Positions 11,380 through 18,740 of a stretch of DNA of 18,740 nucleotides are shown here, one piece after another (position 1 is the stretch's first letter; the number at the start of each line of letters is the position of its first letter). The DNA is from Saccoglossus kowalevskii. Its lineage: Eukaryota; Hemichordata; Enteropneusta; Harrimaniidae. The position numbers and the translations under genes are program-made. Where the stretch lies: positions 2,505,831 through 2,524,570 of the forward strand of contig NW_003130854.1 in the NCBI RefSeq assembly GCF_000003605.2, given 5' to 3'. The notes under the pieces were generated by a model. It was not told the DNA's origin. It ran no database searches and was given only the letters and a program-made list of their open reading frames with translations.

Positions 11380-12060
11380 GATACTTACTAGTATTTGGTA
11401 TTTTTGGATTTTAGAAAAGCATTTGATAGTATATGGCAAAATGGCTTCGAAGACAAATTATGGAGATCGAGTGATAAAACATACGTACAATCACACTGAA
11501 AGTAAAGTTTTATTCATTGAAACAGAACATTTTACCCAAAACGAAAGTTTGAAACAGGGATGTGTGCCCCATTGCCGTTTTCAAATTATATTAATGAATC
11601 TTAAAAAAGCTATTTGATAGTGCACAGCTTGGGAAACAAATAGGTGATGTTATGATAAATTATCTATTTTGTGCAGAGGATGTGGTGCTCTCTGGACTAA
11701 ATAACAACCGAATATGACAAATTCAATCTATACATTTTACAATAAATGCAATGTTCTAGTCATAGACAAGCGAGGGAACATAAGTAAAAATGATATGTTG
11801 AAAGATCATCAATAAAAGAAGCTTCTGAATATATAAATATCTAAGATATTGGTTCGCAGGGATTTAACAACCGTTTTCCAGTTATGAGGGCAATACTTGG
11901 CAGTGTAAATAGAGAAGAGTAGAGTATGGTATGCCACTCTGGAACAATGTTGTAAGACCGATAGTTTAGTATTCTGGGCGAATGGTAACATCAAGCATCA
12001 CTGACATGGAGAAAATATAATTTTTCAACGCACAGAGGTAAACTTATACTTGCCGCAAGT
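11380..12060 (+). mobile_element. Decayed non-LTR (LINE) reverse transcriptase fragment
   Basis: Fragments of an RT domain appear in order across shifting frames. VFLDFRKAFDSIW (from 11398) matches the motif A region F.DF.KAFDS. SLKQGCVP then, one frame over, PLPFSNYINES (about 11545-11600) match the QGCVLSPLLFSLYINEL region. INYLFCAEDVVLS (about 11655-11690) sits at the catalytic Y/F-A-D-D box, here changed to A-E-D. Further downstream are remnants of the thumb region. Stop codons and frameshifts occur throughout, and neither element end is recognisable. It is dead on arrival or long decayed. The KAFDS..W wording suggests a Jockey/CR1/RTE-like LINE, but the clade is uncertain. Confidence 0.75.
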
Positions 12061-12126
12061 AGTGGTATATAGAACGCCGACCCGCAGTGTCAACGCGAGG
12101 AAGTAGATTACACCAGAGAGCTATCC

Positions 12127-12149
12127 GTCCCTCTAGAGGCTAGAGGGAC
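12127..12149. repeat. Perfect 10-bp inverted repeat with 3-base spacer
   Basis: GTCCCTCTAG, spacer AGG, CTAGAGGGAC. It lies just upstream of the probable promoter at 12181. It could form a short hairpin, bind a dimeric factor, or be the relic of a terminal inverted repeat. Nothing in the sequence decides between these. Confidence 0.9.
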
Positions 12150-12159
12150 TGTGCACAAA

Positions 12160-12442
12160 CGTAATCCGGGGAAGTAGTGTCACGTGATCGTATTGGTCCA
12201 GTGCTATGCGAGCGAAACTCAGTTTAAAGTATATAAAACATATTTTAAAAACACACTCAGTTGCATTTTATGACGACGCGAACGCACTCCAGCGTGTAGA
12301 ACTCCCGCCCCATTCTATAACGTATAATAAATCGTTATCTTCCATACATTCCACTCGCTTTTCGCGCGTAGTCCACACTCTCGTTATCACACTTTTTTTA
12401 TTTCTATTTTATTTAAAATGGTTTGAAAATAAGGACACCGCC
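12160..12442 (+). promoter_or_regulatory. Probable promoter and 5' UTR of the DUF4239-like membrane protein gene
   Basis: A CpG-bearing stretch contains the E-box CACGTG (12181-12186, within GTCACGTGAT), an inverted CCAAT box (ATTGG, 12192-12196) and a GC box CCCGCCCC (12304-12311). About 130 bp after the GC box comes the start context ACACCGCCATGAG with a GTGAGT donor. The combination of elements and position supports a promoter firing to the right. The exact transcription start is unknown. Confidence 0.5.
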
Positions 12443-12447
12443 ATGAG
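12443..12447 (+). CDS. Coding exon 1 (micro-exon: ATG AG) of the membrane protein gene
   Basis: A good start context (CCGCCATGAG) is cut two bases into the second codon by a consensus donor GTGAGT at 12448. Joined to 13652 it completes AGG, giving MRLPLAILVLLV, the start of a textbook signal peptide. No other in-frame ATG lies upstream of the hydrophobic run in the next exon. Confidence 0.55.
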
Positions 12448-15400
12448 GTGAGTTTGTATGTAGAGATATCCGTGAATGATGCCACAGTCACAACATTACT
12501 TATTTTAGGGACTGTGCGTTAATTACCAGGGGTGAAGGAATTGGGGGCGGGATCGTCACCCTTTTTTCCGGTGCACGTTTTGGTTGGTTTACATACTTTT
12601 AAGACAGTCATAGGAAGAGGGTCATGTAATTTTGGTCCACCCACTGTAATTAAATGAATATACAATAGTATATTGTTTACAAAAATCAACCCCAGTCAAA
12701 AAATACCTCGTATTTTTACAGTTCAGTATCAGTAGCATTATGGGTGAACCACCTTTATCTCACTTGTTAATGCGCTTCACAGACTGTACAACAGAATCTT
12801 CTAACTTATTTCGAAACACCTGATTGATCACCACCATAATTTGTAATGTATTGTCTATATGTATGTTGGTTGTAGCTGAATTGTGTTCATCTAATGTACC
12901 AGAAACTATATTAACTTCTTCTCATTGACTTGTGCTTCATGGTCACGGTGAAGGACGCAATCTTGTTCTTTCCGGAAGTAGAAAGTCGACAATTACAGTT
13001 ATCATTGTTTCACGCTAATTGAAACGAATGTTCTCAATATATCTTGTTGTAATTAGACAAAATAAAATACGAGAACCTGCATCCAATATTCAATCGTCTA
13101 ATGAGTACAATATCGAATTCAAGTTAAGCATTGTTACGAGAACCTGCATCCAATATTCAATGGTCAGTATCATTAATAGTACTATAGAGTTGTTGACCCA
13201 TTATGTTATTATTACCCCCCCCCCACACACACACACACACTGGTTTGGTTTTTTTACTATTATTATTGGCTTATTCCAGTGAATAACACCATTGTCTGGT
13301 AATTTTAACCCACGCCTTTGTGTATATTTATCTGATTTATGTTTATTTGAAAGTACTGTTTATGAAATAGTTTCCACTGAATTATCTTATGGTAAATTGA
13401 CAAACAGTGCTAATTTGGCCCTGGCCTTCAAAAAATAATTATGACATTTGCAGGACTATACTAAGCCTGTACTAACAAAATCTTAGCCTTGTCACTCCCT
13501 TAAATCGACAACCATTGATTTGTAAAGCGTGATTGACTGGAATATTTATTTATAGATGTCGATGCATCTATTATTGAGGGTGAGTCACCATTTGTACCCC
13601 GGCCCCGGTAATTAACGTCCAGTCCATTACTTCTGTTGGTTCTCTTCAAAGGCTTCCACTTGCAATATTGGTGTTGTTGGTGTGCGCTGCAACGGCCGCT
13701 GTCGTGGAAGCTGCGACACCAGAGCCAACAGCTACCAGTGAACCCATGCCTGAAGTATCGCGCCCTGAGCCGACTGGGGATGAGAATATAGCTCCGGAAC
13801 CAGAAGACCAACGACCAAACGCTGCAGAAATTGTTCTGCCACCGTTCATGCTCATCGCCCTGATTATCACAGGTATTGCCATGGCGACGAATGCGAATAC
13901 GAGTATTTTCAGTTTTACACAAATATTCAAGCTATTCATATGCTGGATTACACTAACAATGTAATATATCAAAAAATCTGAACCCATCCTATGCCCCTTC
14001 ACAGTTCAAAGTGCCGATTTTCACAAATCTAAATATAATTGTGAGAACGGTCCAAATCCAGAATGACCAAACATTATCATGGATGCATCTTCACCATCAT
14101 GTGATCACTGTTCTGATTACATTTATAGCATTATCAAGTTTAGTCATATTATCAAAAGTGAGAAGTAAGGCTACTAGTAACAAACGTCGTGAGGACTTCA
14201 TTAATCGGGCCAGTTCAAAGACTTTGGTGAATGTCAACGAACATATAGACCTGGACAGTGTCAAAGTAAAGGTGGTGGATAAACAAACGTGTAAGTATTT
14301 AAATTATAACGCATGAATTCAGTGGGTTTGTCGTTATCGCTTTGTTGAGTCGATGTAATCATTAGAGGGTCTATGATGTAATGCACCGTTCCTATAAATG
14401 ACGCCCTCTAGCGACGGGCGTTTCCGTTACGTAAGTAGATGCGAAGGACATCGTTATCAGCGTCAGTATCAAGCAGAATGTCAGAAAAGATCCATTCAGC
14501 ATTGCCAATTCACATTTCATTAGAGGCACAGCTAACTAATTGTTTGCATCAATGTAGCAAAATTTATAAAAACAGGATTAGAAATCAAGCAAGATACTAG
14601 TAGATCATAGGTGTTTGTGTTTGCGCATGTGTTCGTCTTCGTGTCTCTGTATTGTGGTTTGTTTATTTTTTATACTCTTTTTTTACTTTTTGCATTTACT
14701 ATAGTTGTTGCAACCTTTTCCATCCACTTAGAAGGATGTGTGAGTGTCATTGAATAACTAAAACAAAATATTGTTTCAAACTGTTGTCGTCCGTCGATGA
14801 AAATACGCTTGGTCGCTAGAGTACGAAAGCCGAGAGGGGCCTTGCTACTTTCTACTTCACAGTTCCAACTTCCGACTTCTAACTTCCGAGTTCCAACTTC
14901 TTAATTCTAACTTTTATGGAGAGCAAAGCAATATGGGATATTGAGCACATGCACGTGTAACCCAATGTGCTAGAATCGTGATAAGTAATAGGGGTCTGTT
15001 TCAAAGTTTTTATTTTCAAATTTCCATTGGACACTATGATAGATAATAAACACGGTTTTTTTTTTATATGTGTACAGTTTTTACGGAATCTGACATCGAA
15101 GCCTTAGATAGTCTGAACACCTTCTTCAACCAGCCTCTTCAACTAATTTGGAATGCTGTGCCTGCGTTTATGTCACTTGCATTTTGCCCCCTTGTGCTCT
15201 ACATATATGGACCAATGGTAGAATTCTTTTGGCCTAGCGACAGGTTTCCAGACGGAGCCCCGAACATAAATGAATCGATAGGTATTATACGTACATCTTC
15301 GAATATGTTTTTTTTTTCGATCATGATACTTTTCTTTTTAATAAACATTTGCTCAAAACTATTATAATATTTATTACTCACTTTTGTTTTTTGTTATTCT

Positions 15401-18400
15401 TCGTAGCTTGTTTCCTGGCACCGGCTGGTTTGGTGTACGCGTAAGTACCCACTACCACGAACATTTTATCCTCTTTATTTAGGCCAGAGGAGAGACATAG
15501 TTTCCTTAAAGCAGATTATTATTTTACTTTCTGGGTAATGTGCAATTTCGTTTATGTCACCTGCAATTAAAAAAACTATATGCTGAACCCATACCTACAA
15601 TCAACACAGATAAACGGCGTACCCACTTACAGATAACAACCAACAAAAATAAAAATTCATAAAAGACGAAACGCAAAGAATAAATCAAAACAGCAATAAA
15701 AAAAAATAAAAAAAAAAATACGTAAGGCATTATAATACTGAAATACCATAACAGTACAGAATTACAAAAGTATAAAATGGAGAAAATGTCAATGCATGTA
15801 TTTGGCGTGGATTTTATTTCATTGGAACAAAGCATGCTTCTAAGGGATGCACATTATTTTTTCCAATTAATTGAACATCTATTACGCTTACAATAGGTGT
15901 CTTTCTTAAATTTCTAAACGAAGCATATAAACAAATTTGACATCTGAGAATAGAAACATCAAAGTGAAAGTTGTATGCGAAAATACGAGCACCAGATTAA
16001 TCAATCAGAAACTAATATATTTGAATAATATGCAGATGACATTTGACAGAAAAAAAGTATCGACCGCTTCGTTATTAAATTTTCTGTTCGCACTTTTATT
16101 GTCCAATTGTTCGCGATGTCATGGAATTAGACTGCAATATTTAGTTGGCAATATACCTGGAGCAATAGAAAGATGCAGGACCCTTTGTATAGTTGCTTGT
16201 AACATACAGAAATCATTTTTATATACAAGGGGCCGACAATACTCCCATGTTCGATAAAACTCATATTTACCATTATAAGCGATTTGCTACGTGGCTATAA
16301 TCGGTGACGGGCTGGTTCTCACTGGACCATGGTCACTCCGAAAAAGTTGTGATAGGTTCGATCGTGCATGCATGCTTCGTGTTTCATCCACATGGTAACG
16401 TCATTTGTCATTTGCTCTCATTTATTCTACCAGAACATCTTTTGGGTTTTCATTCCAATCCGCCATGGCGAAACAACGTTCATTACTCAACGTTATATCA
16501 TTGGAAGTCAGTTTACTTGATCAAATCATGATTATGACGTCACACCTGACCAACCTGAAGATTAAGCAGAAATTGGAGGTATGTACAGATTGACAACACA
16601 AACAAACAAATTGAAGAGTTTATTTGACACAACATAAAACATATGGTCAACTAGGGATAGACCATTAGAAACTTGGGGACAACGGCGGAAAACTCTGCAA
16701 AATATTTTTCTTTAAATTTTGTTTCCACGATAAATTTACTGTAATTTTTTTTTCATCAAGATTTAGGCATGCAGGTTTCAGTTATTGCTCCCTGGGAGAA
16801 TTTTTTCCTGTAAAATCATCCCTCTGAGTTTCTAATGGTCCATTCCTTACATACTTAACACGTCTTGTACATGGGCTAGTACTGTGAATTATACTTGATA
16901 CTAGTACCTGAAAACAGGTACAACACACTGATATATATAATCTTCAATCAAGAGGGGATTGATGAACTGAAGACCAAGACGTGAGCATTCGAACTGAAAA
17001 TGGATATTGTTATAAAAGTTTAAAACTACGCTGTGATCTAGAAGCCATTAGCTTGATTGTGTCGAGGGAAAAAAGACCATGGACACAATTCGAGCTTTAG
17101 ACCCGCATCTACCGCACATGACACAGTTTTGCGACAAATATTAAAGTGGACCAATGCATGTATATCATTTTTCAATGCAGATTTTTCGTGTGATTAAAGA
17201 CGAGTGTATATCGATCGTTCTTCAAGTACAAGGCAAAGTGAAATATAGCTCTAAAGACTATAAATCAAATAGATGTAGCGGGCAGACATGGAAGGTGAAG
17301 ATTAAATAGATTTACTTCTATTGATTTCATTGAAACACACAATGTTGATAACTTTAAGTAGTTTTGAATTTACAACAATCTGTTTGATATTGCATCTTGA
17401 TAACAACAGTAGGGTAAAAAAAAGACTTTTAGTCATTAAACATAACAGTATTCGTTGGATGCGATATAAAAACGGCTCGCGCGCTTCAAATTAGATGTAC
17501 GTATCGGTAAATAGGGACGCATGCGCATTAATGTGTTTAGTTGCTTCTTCGAACGAATACTACCATGTTTGCTGCCAAAAATAGATACATTCAATATTAC
17601 TACATTATAAATTGCTCTTATCAAGATATGCTGTTTTATTTTCTCTCGCTTAGCTATTTGTGTTACACATTCGTTACAGCATTACAAGACAATTGTCGAT
17701 ATTATTGGATATATTAATTGTTGTTTACAGATACTTCGACTGTTACAGAAAATAATGGATCGGGACAAAAAATGGACGGTGGACAGAACTATGTCGGTAA
17801 GGATCACACTGGTTATAGACATACCACGTGATAGAGCCGAACTGTACACATATCTTCAGTACACTATTATTACTGTATGGGAGTTATACAATTCTACACA
17901 ATTATCACACAGGTTGTTGCATTTTGTTTATAAATACAGATATGATAGCATTACTCGTATTTTCTGCTGTAATATAAAGATTTGGTAGTATCACTCACAT
18001 TTTTGCTGTACTGGACTATACCAGTCCTATTACAGCACAAAATGGGATGTATCTACAGAATGGCTTCTGTTAATATAGAATTAAAATCGAAAGAAGATTG
18101 CTTTATTGATAGGTGGTAGTTCATGTGACCAATTCTTGACTTTTGTTGAAGTTTAATAAATAAATAACAAATAAATAAACAAACATTGTGATTATTCTAG
18201 GAATTAATGTGGGGGGTAGTTAAATTCAGCTATGGTATTATAGAGGGTGCATGCTGCACGACGAAACGCAATGTTCGACAGGCGCTAATTAATAGTAATG
18301 CTTTCAGCCACATACCTTAGAAAAATAAGGTTTATGTTTCAAGTATTCACAACTTCAATATTTTTAAATCTGACGTTCATAAAAAAGCAACTGTTCATAA

Positions 18401-18696
18401 ACGAAAAGATTAGTATCATGTTTTAGATTCACGAAAACCTCAGTATTACACTCCAAGTAGACATTGCACTGTTCTCTGTACAATGGCATCGTTAAAATGT
18501 CTCCTATACAAATCAATGACACTTCTAATATGCAATTACTATTTTTTCACAGATGAAAATAGTGGACCATATGATACGTTTGAATACGGCCAGCTCAGAG
18601 CGCCAAGAAACTCTTGAAGCAAAGATACACCCACTTAAATGGATCTTCTTGGAATGTCTTGGATTCTTTTCCTTTTTTGGAGTTTTGTTATTACAG
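12443..18696 (+). CDS. Multi-exon gene for a multi-pass membrane protein, tentatively DUF4239 (bestrophin-like) family; partial at 3' end
   Basis: Proposed coding exons are 12443-12447, 13652-13872, 14012-14290, 15078-15281, 15407-15440, 16434-16578, 17181-17225, 17731-17796 and 18553-18696. They give about 381 residues and continue past the right edge. Intron phases are 2, 1, 1, 1, 2, 0, 0, 0. The protein has a signal peptide (residues 1-22), a Pro/Glu-rich segment (23-60) and hydrophobic stretches near 62-86, 106-122, 198-212, 237-256 and 363-381. GLVYATSFGFSFQ (244-256) and the following charged helices, ending with a final span after HPLKW, recall DUF4239 proteins (GLLYGLLLGF… then helices, then a C-terminal span). 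I know of no biochemical role. The gene-level structure is well supported. The family name is an inference from motif layout, and the exon 2/3 junction is uncertain. Confidence 0.6.
13068..13161. repeat. 27-bp direct repeat, 67-bp offset
   Basis: TACGAGAACCTGCATCCAAT followed by ATTCAAT occurs at 13068-13094 and 13135-13161 without a mismatch. The sequence between shows no obvious mobile element. Confidence 0.9.
13215..13240. repeat. C10 tract and (AC)8 microsatellite
   Basis: Ten C bases followed directly by eight AC dinucleotides. Confidence 0.95.
13652..13872 (+). CDS. Coding exon 2: signal peptide and Pro/Glu-rich ectodomain
   Basis: After an AAG acceptor (…TCTCTTCAAAG) the frame reads LPLAILVLLVCAATAAVVEA, with likely cleavage near the end of that run. 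An acidic, Pro-rich segment follows (TPEPTATSEPMPEVSRPEP…APEPEDQ), then a hydrophobic stretch (AEIVLPPFMLIALIIT). The donor ACAG|GTATTG at 13873 is in phase 1. Composition is clearly higher in G and C than the flanking introns. Confidence 0.7.
14012..14290 (+). CDS. Coding exon 3: membrane span and basic cytoplasmic segment
   Basis: The frame is open across the exon with a hydrophobic span (HHHVITVLITFIALSSLVIL). A basic stretch (SKVRSKATSNKRRED) and LVNVNEHIDLDSVKVKVVD follow. The donor is GTAAGT at 14291, phase 1. The start is ambiguous. The stronger CAG acceptor at 14002-14004 puts exon 2 out of frame and meets TGA at about 14064. The AAG at 14009-14011 keeps frame and is used here. Confidence 0.6.
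14291..15077 (+). other. Intron 3 of the membrane protein gene
   Basis: Non-coding. It holds a CTCF-like/inverted motif at 14401-14421 and a 7-bp tandem repeat at 14863-14911. Confidence 0.6.
14863..14911. repeat. 7-bp tandem repeat TTCYRAC, seven copies
   Basis: TTCCAAC, TTCCGAC, TTCTAAC, TTCCGAG, TTCCAAC, TTCTTAA, TTCTAAC in direct succession. Confidence 0.9.
15078..15281 (+). CDS. Coding exon 4: hydrophobic segment and acidic loop
   Basis: A TACAG acceptor follows a T-rich tract. The split codon joins T from exon 3 with TT. It encodes FTESDIEALDSLNTFFNQ, then PAFMSLAFCPLVLYIYGPM (likely a membrane segment), then FFWPSDRFPDGAPNINESI. The donor G|GTATTA is in phase 1. Confidence 0.75.
15407..15440 (+). 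CDS. Coding exon 5 (34 bp): start of the GLVYATSFGF motif
   Basis: A small exon between CGTAG and the consensus donor GTAAGT. Phase 1 in and phase 2 out match both neighbours. It encodes ACFLAPAGLVYA, the first half of the motif that recalls DUF4239. Confidence 0.75.
15441..16433 (+). other. Intron 5 of the membrane protein gene
   Basis: AT-rich, with an A-rich tract (AATAAAAAAAAATAAA-like) at about 15697-15719. The short ORF at 15937-16257 has no recognisable content and I do not call it. Confidence 0.6.
16434..16578 (+). CDS. Coding exon 6: end of the membrane motif and following helix
   Basis: Acceptor TCTACCAG and donor GTATGT. It completes YATSFGFSFQSAMAKQRSL and continues LLNVISLEVSLLDQIM…LTNLKIKQKLE, a long amphipathic helical stretch. 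Phase 2 in, phase 0 out. Confidence 0.8.
16579..17180 (+). other. Intron 6 of the membrane protein gene, carrying a MITE
   Basis: It contains the inverted-repeat element at 16654-16846 and a perfect 7-bp hairpin GTACCTG-AAAA-CAGGTAC at 16904-16921. I see no further exon before 17181. Confidence 0.55.
16654..16846. mobile_element. Second-type MITE with GGRATRGACCATTAGAAACT ends
   Basis: The left end GGGATAGACCATTAGAAACT is matched by the reverse complement of the right end, GGAATGGACCATTAGAAACT. Fourteen bases are identical (GACCATTAGAAACT, 16660-16673 against 16827-16840). The 193-bp interior has no ORF. Flanking TA dinucleotides (16652-16653 and 16848-16849) may be a target duplication, but the exact edges are uncertain by one base. 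Its ends are unlike those of the TACTGT family. Confidence 0.75.
17181..17225 (+). CDS. Coding exon 7 (45 bp): helical segment
   Basis: An acceptor TTTTCAATGCAG is followed by IFRVIKDECISIVLQ and the donor GTACAA. A weaker alternative donor at 17238 (GTGAAA) would add VQGK and also keeps phase 0. Skipping this exon also preserves frame, so it may be alternative. Confidence 0.5.
17226..17730 (+). other. Intron 7 of the membrane protein gene
   Basis: A CpG-bearing patch (GGCTCGCGCGC near 17474) and an NRF1-like ACGCATGCGCA at 17517-17527 stand out in otherwise AT-rich sequence. I see no exon. Confidence 0.5.
17731..17796 (+). CDS. Coding exon 8 (66 bp): helical segment
   Basis: Acceptor TTGTTTACAG, donor GTAAGG, phase 0 at both ends. 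It encodes ILRLLQKIMDRDKKWTVDRT and MS, hydrophilic and probably helical. Confidence 0.7.
18004..18037. repeat. Inverted repeat able to form a 34-nt hairpin
   Basis: Outer arms TGCTGTA and TACAGCA pair perfectly. Inside, CTGG/CCAG can pair around ACTATA, with a bulge on the 3' side. Confidence 0.7.
18155..18184. repeat. (AATA)n-like tract
   Basis: AATAAATAAATAACAAATAA continuing into ATAAACAAAC. Such tails can mark the 3' end of a non-LTR retroelement, but I find no element body upstream. Confidence 0.7.
18553..18696 (+). CDS. Coding exon 9: helix and last visible membrane span
   Basis: Acceptor TTTTTTCACAG, donor GTAATG, phase 0 at both ends. It encodes MKIVDHMIRLNTASSERQET…KIHPLKW, then a hydrophobic span (IFLECLGFFSFFGVLLLQ). 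An R..R.xxA…P..W run leading into a span is also seen near the C-terminus of DUF4239 proteins. Further exons lie beyond the window. Confidence 0.75.
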
Positions 18697-18740
18697 GTAA
18701 TGCTTATTATGAATTACGTATATGCATGTACAATATATAA
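18697..18740 (+). other. Start of intron 9, running off the window
   Basis: The sequence begins with the donor GTAATG. No other feature is visible before the edge. Confidence 0.6.

Larger units (their letters stand above)
12448..13651 (+). other. Intron 1 of the membrane protein gene
   Basis: A GC box GGGGCGGG lies near 12543-12550, and a CCGGAAGT ETS-like site near 12972-12979 may belong to promoter-proximal regulation. A 27-bp direct repeat occurs at 13068 and 13135, and a C10(AC)8 microsatellite lies at 13215-13240. I see no extra exon. Confidence 0.5.
17797..18552 (+). other. Intron 8 of the membrane protein gene
   Basis: It contains a hairpin-forming sequence at 18004-18037 and an (AATA)n-like tract at 18155-18184 that could be a retroelement tail. 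I see no coding exon. Confidence 0.55.

Overview
This is nuclear DNA of a eukaryote, most likely an invertebrate animal. The introns have GT-AG borders, protein-coding sequence is sparse, the background is AT-rich, and there are long tandem repeats, MITE-like inverted-repeat elements and a decayed LINE reverse transcriptase. The recognisable genes are metazoan types. A mollusc or another lophotrochozoan would fit, but that is inference. There are no bacterial operons, CRISPR arrays or phage modules.

Layout. (1) 1-1507: the 3' end of an ANKRD13-family gene on the + strand. An intron filled by a strictly periodic 34-bp minisatellite (1-896) leads into the terminal coding exon (1246-1507), which encodes ubiquitin-interacting motifs. 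(2) 1508-4330: probable 3' UTR and downstream sequence, with a six-copy 36-bp minisatellite (3059-3276) and a MITE with near-perfect ends (3894-4106). (3) 4906-7449: a 2.5-kb, 33-bp minisatellite of about 76 units with clear higher-order structure. It lies between the 3' ends of two convergent genes. (4) 7450-9820: AT-rich sequence with simple repeats and a second, diverged member of the same MITE family. (5) 9821-10987, - strand: a complete, single-exon DUSP11/PIR-1 RNA 5'-triphosphatase gene with the HCTHGVNRTG active site and a long Arg/Asn/Tyr-rich tail. (6) 11380-12060: a frameshifted non-LTR reverse transcriptase relic. (7) 12127-18696, + strand: a probable promoter with a CACGTG E-box, CCAAT and GC boxes, then a multi-exon gene for a signal-peptide-bearing, multi-pass membrane protein that runs off the right edge.

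I rebuilt the last gene by matching intron phases. A first coding exon of only five bases (ATGAG, then GTGAGT) splices in phase to the rest of a signal peptide. Later exons encode a short motif (GLVYATSFGFSFQ) followed by helices and another membrane span. This resembles the bestrophin-like DUF4239 family, although the family call is tentative. The exon 2/exon 3 junction does not fit cleanly and is flagged.

The genes do not form a pathway that the sequence reveals. ANKRD13 proteins act on ubiquitinated endocytic cargo, DUSP11 acts on RNA 5' ends, and the third gene encodes a membrane protein of unknown role. The most unusual aspects are the three unrelated 33-36-bp minisatellites within 7.5 kb and the DUF4239-like gene with its micro-exon start.
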